DNA from: Scytonema sp. UIC 10036
GTDB lineage: Bacteria; Cyanobacteriota; Cyanobacteriia; Cyanobacteriales; Nostocaceae
Length of the DNA stretch: 64,000 nt
Assembly (NCBI RefSeq): GCF_009725235.1
Contig: NZ_WJFC01000028.1
Location: forward strand, 30,477 to 94,476
Direction: 5' to 3'
Each line of letters begins with the position of its first letter. Position 1 is the first letter of the stretch. The translations under genes and the position numbers were made by a program. This document shows, one piece after another, positions 37,019 to 45,023 of the stretch. The notes beneath the pieces were generated by a model. That model was not told where the DNA came from, did no database searches, and was given only the letters and a program-made list of their open reading frames with translations.

Positions 37019-38431
37019 ATGACAATGGAATTAAATTTAGCCAAGTGGATGGCTCTTTTAAATGACTCACTACAATTGAGTGAATTTACTATCCCAGGAA
37101 CTCATGATACCTGTGCTTTACATAATAAATTGAGTATTGGTTTCGCTAAATGTCAGTCAATGACATTAGAAGAGCAGTTAAATACAGGAGTGAGGTTTAT
37201 AGATATTAGATGCCGACATATAAATAACATTTTTGCCATACATCATGGGCAGATTTACCAAGAATTAAACTTCGACAGTGTACTTAATACCTGTATACAA
37301 TTTCTGGAGAAGAGTCCTTCTGAGTGCATTATTATGTCAGTTAAGGAAGAGTACGAGTCGGAAAATTGTAGCAGAAGTTTTTCCGAAACATTTGATTCGT
37401 ATATTCAAAAAGATAAGTGGTATGTTGGCGAAACTATACCCAAACTTAATCAGGTCAGAGGCAAAATTGTATTAATAAGGCGGTTCCCCGATCCTAATAT
37501 CTACAAAGGTATTGACGCTTTTAATGGTTGGCCAGATGACACAACAGGACAGACAGGTAATAAACTATTAAAAGTACAAGATGAGTATAAGCTTAACCTA
37601 ATTAGTGGTACTTCGGGCAAATGGGAGAAGATAAAACAGTTGCTAGATGAGGCGGATTCAGGTAGTAAATCTGTATTGTATATAAATTTTACAAGTGCAA
37701 CGAGTATAACAACTACGCCTGAATCGGCAGCTATGTATATAAACCCAAAATTAAACTGTCATATAGTGAACAAGGGTAACAGCAGGCTAGGAATTGTTGC
37801 AATGGATTTTTGCAATTCTATTCTTCATGAAAACCTTGTCAATCTAAATAGTCCTTATAGCCGTTATAAACCAGTAAATCTTGGCGGACACACAACTATT
37901 TCTAGTCCTTTTGTAGCTGGAGATTACGTTTATTTTCAAGGCGATGATAATAAGCTGTGGAAAGTGAAAACTGATGGCAGTGGCACTCTACATATTGGCG
38001 GACATAGAACTAAGTCTAGTCCTTTTGTAGTTGGAGATTATGTTTATTTTCAAGGCGATGATAATAAGCTGTGGAAAGTGAAAACTGATGGCAGTGGCAC
38101 TCTACATATTGGCGGACATAGAACTAAGTCTAGTCCTTTTGTAGTTGGAGATTATGTTTATTTTCAAGGCGATGATAATAAGCTGTGGAAAGTGAAAACT
38201 GATGGCAGTGGCACTCTACATATTGGCGGACATAGAACTAAGTCTAGTCCTTTTGTAGTTGGAGATTATGTTTATTTTCAAGGCGATGATAATAAGCTGT
38301 GGAAAGTGAAAACTGATGGCAGTGGCACTCTACATATTGGCGGACACACAACTAAGTCTAGTCCTTTTGTAGTTGGAGATTATGTTTATTTTCAAGGCGA
38401 TGACAATAAGCTGTGGAGACAATTGTTGTAA
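37019..38431 (+). CDS. PI-PLC-like phosphodiesterase with five C-terminal 38-residue repeats
   Basis: 470 residues. Residues 1-285 form a PI-PLC X-type barrel: FTIPGTHDTCALHN with catalytic His29, GVRFIDIRCRH with metal/acid residues and FAIHHGQIYQEL with the second His75/76, then SECIIMSVKEEY. Such enzymes cleave phosphatidylinositol or other phosphodiesters by general base/acid catalysis. Residues 289-470 are five repeats (GGHRTKSSPFVVGDYVYFQG, DDNKLWKVKTDGSGTLHI) of WD40/DUF5050-like blade type. No signal peptide is visible. A strong terminator follows at 38455-38503. Confidence 0.85.
   Translation: MTMELNLAKWMALLNDSLQLSEFTIPGTHDTCALHNKLSIGFAKCQSMTLEEQLNTGVRFIDIRCRHINNIFAIHHGQIYQELNFDSVLNTCIQFLEKSPSECIIMSVKEEYESENCSRSFSETFDSYIQKDKWYVGETIPKLNQVRGKIVLIRRFPDPNIYKGIDAFNGWPDDTTGQTGNKLLKVQDEYKLNLISGTSGKWEKIKQLLDEADSGSKSVLYINFTSATSITTTPESAAMYINPKLNCHIVNKGNSRLGIVAMDFCNSILHENLVNLNSPYSRYKPVNLGGHTTISSPFVAGDYVYFQGDDNKLWKVKTDGSGTLHIGGHRTKSSPFVVGDYVYFQGDDNKLWKVKTDGSGTLHIGGHRTKSSPFVVGDYVYFQGDDNKLWKVKTDGSGTLHIGGHRTKSSPFVVGDYVYFQGDDNKLWKVKTDGSGTLHIGGHTTKSSPFVVGDYVYFQGDDNKLWRQLL
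37883..38431 (+). repeat. Five tandem 114-bp coding repeats
   Basis: Units start at 37883, 37997, 38111, 38225 and 38339. The middle three look identical at nucleotide level; the first and last differ by a few bases. Identity of synonymous positions points to recent unequal crossover or slippage, so copy number may vary between strains. Confidence 0.92.
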
Positions 38432-38454
38432 GATCAGATTCGTAAAGAAAATCT

Positions 38455-38503
38455 AAAAGAGTGTCACCCAGACAAATTATCGTCTGGGTGACACTCTTTT
38501 TTT
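38455..38503 (+). terminator. Rho-independent terminator after the PI-PLC-like gene
   Basis: A 19-bp perfect stem (38455-38473 with 38482-38500, core GAGTGTCACCCAGAC) with an 8-nt loop and a run of T residues through 38503. It is the clearest intrinsic terminator in the window. Confidence 0.93.
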
Positions 38504-39191
38504 ACTCACTTAAATTTTAAAGCCGACAACTTTATAGCAAGGCTTTTAAGCTCCAAAAAGTACAATTTAAATGCGCGACAGCTTATAAGCTACTTTCAGA
38601 TCCTCGCACTCCTAAGTGAATGAAGGCTATTCAGCTTCCCAAGACTTGTTAGCCTACTAAACAAGTCTTACCTTTTTATGGTCTTTTTTTTATTGAGGTA
38701 TTGAAACAAAAAATTAGTTTAAATACAGTAAAAATACTGAGGTAACTAGCAAGTAACTGCATTTAAACTAGTTTTGAAAAGTTAATGGTAAAGGGTGTAA
38801 CAATCATCACAACACAAAACCAAGTTAAGCTTACAATTTTGATCGCATAAAAATTTTGCTGAGAATTGTATACTCCCCACAGTTATAGATTGCGCTTTTG
38901 AAGCCAAACCCAAGGGTGCAATGCATTGCACCCTTACAAAGAGTGTTGTTCATTTCAATGCTCAGCTTATGACCGTGCAAAGTATAGCTTATTATTCAAA
39001 TTCTCAAGCAATCTCTGAAGCGTAATCACGAATTTTGGCGTTAAATAAACTTTCGTAGTATTGATGTAACGCTGCTTATCTCGGTTTAAAGTTCAATTTA
39101 TTCACACTCTGTACCTAGCATCGCAATACAATCTTAGACATACTAGGGTTGTGGTTCAAGCATTCTTGTCCAATTTCGCACAAAACCATTT
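38504..39191. other. Intergenic stretch with a 24-bp perfect palindrome
   Basis: AT-rich. At 38912-38935 AAGGGTGCAATG is followed directly by CATTGCACCCTT, a perfect 24-bp palindrome related to the dispersed repeat near 4910. The promoter of the esterase gene should lie near 39100-39190. No gene recognised. Confidence 0.5.
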
Positions 39192-40526
39192 ATGATTATC
39201 AACCCTACTGCTACCGAAGCTGTCGAACAAAACACTATCTCTGCATTGGAGAATCTCTCAGTAGATATTCCCGTTCCAGTTGCTGAAATTGATACTGTAG
39301 CTAAGATGCTTTGGGAAAAGTATAAAAACGAGATTCGTAACAAAACAGACCGACAAGAAGAAAACAAGGAGGTTCCGTACACATATCCCATCAAAGGTGG
39401 TGACCATACTACAAACGTGCGGACTATCTCCCAAAACGGTCGGACGATGCGTTTTACAGTAGAGAAAAAAGGCGCAAAGCCAGAGAATGGTTACCCTGTC
39501 TTTATTGCGCTTCACGGTGGTGGAGGATGTCCAACAGAGGATAACAACGGTTTATGGAAAGATATGCAGACCATTTGGTCTGGGGATGTGAACCCTGGTA
39601 TTTACATTGCTGTGCGAGGAATCACAGATACATGGAATTTGCATTTTCAACCAGAATCGTTCTCTATGTACGACCGTTTGATTGAGAATGCGATCGCTTT
39701 TGAAGATGCCGATCCCAACGCCATTTATCTTATGGGTTTTTCAGCAGGCGGAGATGGGGTGTATGACATTACCGCTAAAATGGCTGACCGCTTTGGTGCT
39801 ACCAATATGATGGCAGGGCATCCCAATAGTATAAGCATTGACAACTATGCCAACGTGCCATTCCTTATCCAAATGGGAGAGAAGGACACGGAGTACAATC
39901 GCCACCTTGAAGCAGCACGTTATGACGCTTTGTTAACGAGTGCAGCCAAGAGCAAAGGCTATGGATATATACACGAAACCTTCATCCATCCTAATGGAAG
40001 TCACAATAGCTGGCAGGAAAAAACGTATATTTCATGGTCACAACCTAATGATGTAATTGATGATATTGCTGCTTGGTTAGCTGCTAATGGCTCCGGAGGC
40101 GCTATTGTCAAGAAAAATACTGCTAGTGTTACCTGGATGCTACAACACAAAAGGAATCCTTATCCAAAACGAGTGATATGGAACACCAAAGTTTTGGCTC
40201 CTCAGCGCAAAATTAAGCAATTCTATTGGCTTAATGCAGGAACTATGCTCGATGGCTCTACCTTGGATGTTGAACTTGAAGAAGGAAGCAATTCTATCAA
40301 TATACGTGAATCAGGTAATTATGTAGGCATACTGCTCAACTCAAAAATGGTAGACTTCAACAAGCCCGTTAACATTATCAAGAATGGTGAAGGTGTCGGG
40401 GTTCAAGTTACACCATCGCTCAAAAAAATGGTTCAAACCTTAGTGCATAGAGGAGATCCCAACTACATTTTCCCTGCAGAAATCATATGGGAAAACATCA
40501 ATGGTGAATTGAATATTAGTGTTTAG
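39192..40526 (+). CDS. Alpha/beta hydrolase, esterase/PHB-depolymerase-like
   Basis: 444 residues. The oxyanion motif is PVFIALHGGGGCPTE, the nucleophile lies in YLMGFSAGGDGVYD, and a candidate triad histidine in FIHPNGSHNSW. A C-terminal domain (residues about 315-444; TWMLQHKRNPYPKRVIWNTK) is beta-rich and resembles the extra domain of bacterial esterases of the plasmin-like/PHB-depolymerase type. No signal peptide; the N-terminal 60 residues are unusual (NPTATEAVEQNTISALENLS). Probably an esterase; substrate not evident. Stands alone between two spacers. Confidence 0.75.
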   Translation: MIINPTATEAVEQNTISALENLSVDIPVPVAEIDTVAKMLWEKYKNEIRNKTDRQEENKEVPYTYPIKGGDHTTNVRTISQNGRTMRFTVEKKGAKPENGYPVFIALHGGGGCPTEDNNGLWKDMQTIWSGDVNPGIYIAVRGITDTWNLHFQPESFSMYDRLIENAIAFEDADPNAIYLMGFSAGGDGVYDITAKMADRFGATNMMAGHPNSISIDNYANVPFLIQMGEKDTEYNRHLEAARYDALLTSAAKSKGYGYIHETFIHPNGSHNSWQEKTYISWSQPNDVIDDIAAWLAANGSGGAIVKKNTASVTWMLQHKRNPYPKRVIWNTKVLAPQRKIKQFYWLNAGTMLDGSTLDVELEEGSNSINIRESGNYVGILLNSKMVDFNKPVNIIKNGEGVGVQVTPSLKKMVQTLVHRGDPNYIFPAEIIWENINGELNISV

Positions 40527-40655
40527 TTTTCTAACTAGCAACGACTAATTTTTTCTTTTTGACCAATGTATACTCAAATCTGGCATATGGAAATATGAAT
40601 GTCAGAACCATAACCACTTAATTAGGACTCAATACTGCAAGGGCTGAGAATTTTT

Positions 40656-40688
40656 GTAGGTTGGGTTTCGTTCCTCAACCCAACCTAC
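40656..40688. repeat. Hairpin repeat GTAGGTTGGGTT
   Basis: 12-bp perfect arms (40656-40667, 40677-40688) with a 9-nt loop, between the convergent ends of the esterase and DUF928 genes. A T-rich stretch follows on the plus strand (40691-40707), so it may terminate the esterase transcript; the sequence is also a well-known dispersed repeat. Confidence 0.7.
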
Positions 40689-40712
40689 GTGTTTTCGTAT
40701 TTTTTTGATTTA

Positions 40713-41477
40713 CTACTTTTTTAGTTGGAGTTCATAAACAGGGGAGTTAGCAAATTCCTGAAGCTGAAAAAGTGATAATAAATTAGCCCATTCTTGCTGA
40801 TAAGCAGTACGGGTGTGAGCTAATTGACTAACAGTTTCATACCAAATATTATTTTCTGCATAAGGAATGTACTGTGGTTGCTTTCCTGGTTGCTGTAGAT
40901 TTTTTACTATCTCAGAACTAGGTTCAACTCGCTGAATCCAGCCATTAACACTGATATTGGTATTAAGTCCTTGAGCGTTAACACAAGTAATATTGAAATA
41001 CCAATAGTATTTTTTGCCTACTAATAATGCTTTTTCTGTAGGGGGTAAACTAATGCTGACAATGCCTTTTTTTTCTGGTAAAGAGAATGGTAATGGCTTT
41101 GTCAAAACAGACCGTCTCTGCTCATCCAATAATCTAAATTTGGCTGGAGGCGACTGGGAATCACCATCAAAGGGTAAGTAAAACCAGAACTGGGGGTAGG
41201 CTTGAGTAGTCAAACCTCCATTGTTCTGAGGAACTAAGGCAATCAGATTGTCCCCATCGATTTGAGAGCATTGAGATCGCGTCGCTCCTCCGCGTGAACG
41301 TCCAGAAGCATTTCCCTCGCCTCTGGAACTATTAAACATCTGGCCAATACGCTCAACAACATTCTGTGCTTGGGCTTTGTGAACAAAAATAGGCGACAAA
41401 AAATTCACATAAAAAGCAGTTGTTACAGAGCTGATCAAAACAGTTGACTGTCGAATTGATAAGTGGGGACGGAGCAT
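40713..41477 (-). CDS. DUF928 domain protein
   Basis: 254 residues with a hydrophobic N-terminus after a short basic stretch (STVLISSVTTAFYVNFLSPI), probably a signal peptide, then a DUF928 domain: LIALVPQNNGGLTTQAYPQF, WFYLPF, KKYYWYFNITC, VNGWIQRVEPS. DUF928 proteins are cyanobacterial, probably periplasmic, and are often near CHAT, CHASE2 and TPS genes. It starts 35 bp after the TIR-CHASE2 gene and is likely the last gene of that transcript. Confidence 0.88.
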   Translation of the reverse strand: MLRPHLSIRQSTVLISSVTTAFYVNFLSPIFVHKAQAQNVVERIGQMFNSSRGEGNASGRSRGGATRSQCSQIDGDNLIALVPQNNGGLTTQAYPQFWFYLPFDGDSQSPPAKFRLLDEQRRSVLTKPLPFSLPEKKGIVSISLPPTEKALLVGKKYYWYFNITCVNAQGLNTNISVNGWIQRVEPSSEIVKNLQQPGKQPQYIPYAENNIWYETVSQLAHTRTAYQQEWANLLSLFQLQEFANSPVYELQLKK

Positions 41478-41512
41478 TTTGCAATTACCTCTTAGTTTGC
41501 TGATTTTTTGAT

Positions 41513-44500
41513 TTAACTTTTACGGAGCTTATCAGTTAAGTATATTACTATTCCTCCAGAAATGAGTACTGCTAAAACTGGTAAAACAAAAGGTATCCAG
41601 CCGCTTTGACTCACCAAAATTACTGAACATATAATGTATAAAGTTCCAGTATAACCTACTACAGCTATACCGATATAAAGATTGCGGTTCAATCGCCAAC
41701 AGACAAGACCACCTACCAAAGCCCAACCAAACATCCAGATTGTTTCATAACCAAGAGGCCACCACCAGATGAGGGAGCGATTATCTAGGGTCGCACTGAG
41801 GATCTGGCTGATCATTTGCCCATGCAAGGTTACTCCAGCAACGTCACCATATGGTGTACTCCAGTAATCAGCTTGTCTGTTTTGCCTGTCAGTAAAGCCA
41901 ATCAGTACAATTCGATTTTTAATTTGTTCAGCAACAACTTTATTGTCCAAAACCTCCAAAATATTGACTCTAGGCGCAAAATTACTGGGGTCGCCGCCAA
42001 AGGTACGATATTTGAGCATCGTTTGATAACCTTGAAGCTGATGATCCATGTTTTGGTAGCCACTTCCCAGTCCCAGTAGTTGAGGAATCACAGTTTTACC
42101 AAACTGCATAGGCTGGTCATATTGTTTGGTTTGGAGATTTAGCGGAGAGGTGAAAGACTGACCTTGGGCTTGGAGGTAGCGACGAGCAATGACTAAACTC
42201 AAAGCTTCTCTTGTCTGACAATATTTCAGGTCTGGCTTTTGCATCAAGTATTGTCGGCGCACATAACGACCACCTTTAGCATCATCATCAACCAAGTCAC
42301 TAAAGCCAACTTGTTCTAGCGGGACTTCTGGCGCTTGTTTAAAGCCAAGAATTTTTTCACCCCGGCTATTTTCATAACTGTTTTTACAAACTGATATGAA
42401 GTTTTTCGTTTGCTGCAAACGTTGTTTTAGGCTACCCTCAGCCGGAAAATCACGTATAAAATCCAACCCAATCATACTAGGTTGATGTTGGGAAAGATTT
42501 TTGAGTAAATCGTCTAGAGCTGCATCAGGAATGGAACCTCTACCACCCGGATATCTCCCGCTTTCATTCAACTTTTCCAGACTTTGGGGATCGACATCGA
42601 CCATTAAAAATCGTTCGTCCTTTGGTTCATCAGGGCGTAAGGACATCATCTGGTCATAAGCGGCTAGTTCTAAAGGCTGGGTGAATCCGAGAAACCTAGC
42701 AATAAACATTAGCGTTGTCACAGCCAAACTAGTCAGCAGCACTGTGCGGGGCTTGATTTTGCGATAGGGGAGAGCGCGACTGGCTGCAAGATACTCTAGT
42801 TGTAGATTGGTGGGGGCTGGTTGTTTGTCAACAGACTGCTTCAACCATTCCTCAGAGGCGACTAAATCTTTACCCCGTAGCAAAAAACTATCGTCACGTT
42901 TAGCATCATCCCACTCTTTGGCCTTGAGGAAAAGCCGAGTATGCGATCGCACGTAATCTGGATCTGCATCTAATGTTCTAGTTAATTCCCCAAATTTTGT
43001 CAAAAAGTCTGCACCATGCTGACAAAAATCAATCCACTGCACCTTTGCCAATTCTGGGAAAAGATCCCCAGAATTAATTTCCCGATACAAAACAGTAACA
43101 ATTCGCTTATGCAAACTCATTGCATACTCTACTTCAACCTTGCAGTAGGGTGAATTGATAGAGTCTGGCGAAATAATAAATAAGAAGTTATTGGCGCTTT
43201 CTATCCCTTTATAAATTTCTTGCTCAAAGTCAGTCCCAGAGGCGATACTTTCTTGATCGAACCAAGTTGTCTTGTTTTGAATTTGTAAGGTATCGTTAAG
43301 CTTGCGGGCAAAATCAGAATCAGCGCGAGAGTAAGAAATAAATACATCTAGTGCTACCAGAGGCGGTTGCTTGAGGCTTTCGCTGATGAACTCTACTTGC
43401 AAAGGTATAGGCAGATGTTGGGTTTTTTGTTGAGCTATTTTTAACCAAGCTTCCGCCTCTCGAAGATTATAACCCCGCAACAAAATACTAGAATTGCGTT
43501 TTTGTCGTTCCCACTTCAGAGTTTTTACTAATAAGATTTTATGCTGTTCGTAGTAAGCTGCATCTTGATTCAGTACATTAATTAGCTTGTCAATATTAGC
43601 ATCTTGCTGTTGTGGATCTGTCAAGTCGATGAACTGTATGGTACGTAATTCAACGGGAACCTGCTCTATGTCTACTTGTTCAATTAACAGAGGAATGAGC
43701 CGTTTTTTCAGAGAGAAAGCATGAGACAGTTCCATTTGACAATATTCTGATTGTAAAGAGGCTGGTGACATCAGAAACACCAAATTGTCTGCTTCTTCAA
43801 TACCTCGATAAATTGACTCGACAAAATCCGCGCCAGACTGAATATCTGTTTTGTTTGTCCAAACCGTGAAGCTTTCTCGCATCAAGCTTTTGGCAATTTT
43901 TTCCATAAATGCCCTCTCTTTTTCTGAGTAAGAGAGAAATACCTGAGCCATCAGGTTGTTAGCATTTTTTGTACTCTGACATATAAAAGCACAGTGTAAA
44001 TCTGTTAGTTCACATGGTGGCTGCTCATCTTTAAACCGAATTTTTAACCATTTTTCAGCCTGTACCCGCTCGTCACCAATTAACAAGTATTGTGAGTGCT
44101 GTTGCTGTCGCTCCCACTCCAAGGCTTTGGCTAAAAAGTAGGTGTGTTGATGCACGTAATCTTGATGGCGGGAAAATAGCTCTAGCAGTCCCGCAAAGGA
44201 TTTCTCAAAGTCATCTATACCTTCACGGAAGTATACCCAGTTAATCTTGCCAATAGCTGGGTGCATATTGGGAAAACTAGAGTGTAATCCCTTGGCTCTA
44301 TATTGTTCCCACTCACTAGCATCTCGTCCAGGATTGCGTTCTTGCCAAGTTTGCTGGGTAATTTGCTCTACGTGCAGCAAGGGAATAATACGTTTGTTAC
44401 GACGGAGTGCTAACTCTATTTCTTTACCACAATAGGGGGAGTTAATGGAGTGGGGGGCAATGATAAACAGAAAATTGTCAGCTTTCTCAATTCCGTCATC

Positions 44501-44653
44501 TATTTGATTTTGAAAGTCAACACCTAAAGGGATATCATTTTGGTCAAACCAAATGTTGAACCCTGCTTCCATCAGTCGCTGATACAGCTTAGTCGCAAAG
44601 GCTTTACTATCTGCTCTTCCGTAAGAAATAAAGGCATTTTTAAAGTTATTCAT
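41513..44653 (-). CDS. Triple-TIR / CHASE2 membrane protein
   Basis: 1046 residues from the ATG at 44653. Three TIR domains (about 5-160, 236-365, 434-560) each carry the SPYC/SEYC-x-x-E pattern that places the NADase glutamate (PYCGKEIELA, EYCQMELSHA, PYCKVEVEYA), and each is followed by a similar helical linker (AKALEWERQ, VKTLKWERQ, LKAKEWDDA with LLxG and AExWLK). A membrane segment (about 636-654) precedes an extracytoplasmic CHASE2 sensor domain (DPQSLEKLNESGRYPGG, IVLIGFTDR), and three C-terminal membrane helices end the protein. CHASE2 is usually joined to kinases or cyclases; here the output is TIR. Confidence 0.92.
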   Translation of the reverse strand: MNNFKNAFISYGRADSKAFATKLYQRLMEAGFNIWFDQNDIPLGVDFQNQIDDGIEKADNFLFIIAPHSINSPYCGKEIELALRRNKRIIPLLHVEQITQQTWQERNPGRDASEWEQYRAKGLHSSFPNMHPAIGKINWVYFREGIDDFEKSFAGLLELFSRHQDYVHQHTYFLAKALEWERQQQHSQYLLIGDERVQAEKWLKIRFKDEQPPCELTDLHCAFICQSTKNANNLMAQVFLSYSEKERAFMEKIAKSLMRESFTVWTNKTDIQSGADFVESIYRGIEEADNLVFLMSPASLQSEYCQMELSHAFSLKKRLIPLLIEQVDIEQVPVELRTIQFIDLTDPQQQDANIDKLINVLNQDAAYYEQHKILLVKTLKWERQKRNSSILLRGYNLREAEAWLKIAQQKTQHLPIPLQVEFISESLKQPPLVALDVFISYSRADSDFARKLNDTLQIQNKTTWFDQESIASGTDFEQEIYKGIESANNFLFIISPDSINSPYCKVEVEYAMSLHKRIVTVLYREINSGDLFPELAKVQWIDFCQHGADFLTKFGELTRTLDADPDYVRSHTRLFLKAKEWDDAKRDDSFLLRGKDLVASEEWLKQSVDKQPAPTNLQLEYLAASRALPYRKIKPRTVLLTSLAVTTLMFIARFLGFTQPLELAAYDQMMSLRPDEPKDERFLMVDVDPQSLEKLNESGRYPGGRGSIPDAALDDLLKNLSQHQPSMIGLDFIRDFPAEGSLKQRLQQTKNFISVCKNSYENSRGEKILGFKQAPEVPLEQVGFSDLVDDDAKGGRYVRRQYLMQKPDLKYCQTREALSLVIARRYLQAQGQSFTSPLNLQTKQYDQPMQFGKTVIPQLLGLGSGYQNMDHQLQGYQTMLKYRTFGGDPSNFAPRVNILEVLDNKVVAEQIKNRIVLIGFTDRQNRQADYWSTPYGDVAGVTLHGQMISQILSATLDNRSLIWWWPLGYETIWMFGWALVGGLVCWRLNRNLYIGIAVVGYTGTLYIICSVILVSQSGWIPFVLPVLAVLISGGIVIYLTDKLRKS

Positions 44654-45023
44654 ATTAGGTAAGTAGTTGCACTTAAATAATTGTTCTTGGGCTAAGACAG
44701 GAGGCACACTTCTCTACAAGACACTCCGCGAACGACTGCGCTCAGTAGGCAGGAGGCAAGAGGGAAGAGGTTTTTAGCTTCTTGACTAGAAGTTTTGCAA
44801 TTCAGTTTATTTGCGTCTTCCTACTTATTAATGTTCGTTTCCATAAATTGTTTGACATCAAGTTCTAAATCAAAACCACTGACTTTAGCCGATGGCGATC
44901 GCCTATATCACTGATGCTTAAGCGATACAGTAACAATAAACTAAATCACTATAACCTATGTTAATCATACTTAAAGAAAATGGCAATGCTAGAAATTTAA
45001 TACATAGTATTGGCAAAGAGATA
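44654..45023. other. Spacer between CHAT and TIR-CHASE2 genes
   Basis: 370 bp, no gene. A GCGATCGC octamer lies at about 44896. Long enough for a separate promoter of the TIR-CHASE2/DUF928 pair. Confidence 0.5.
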
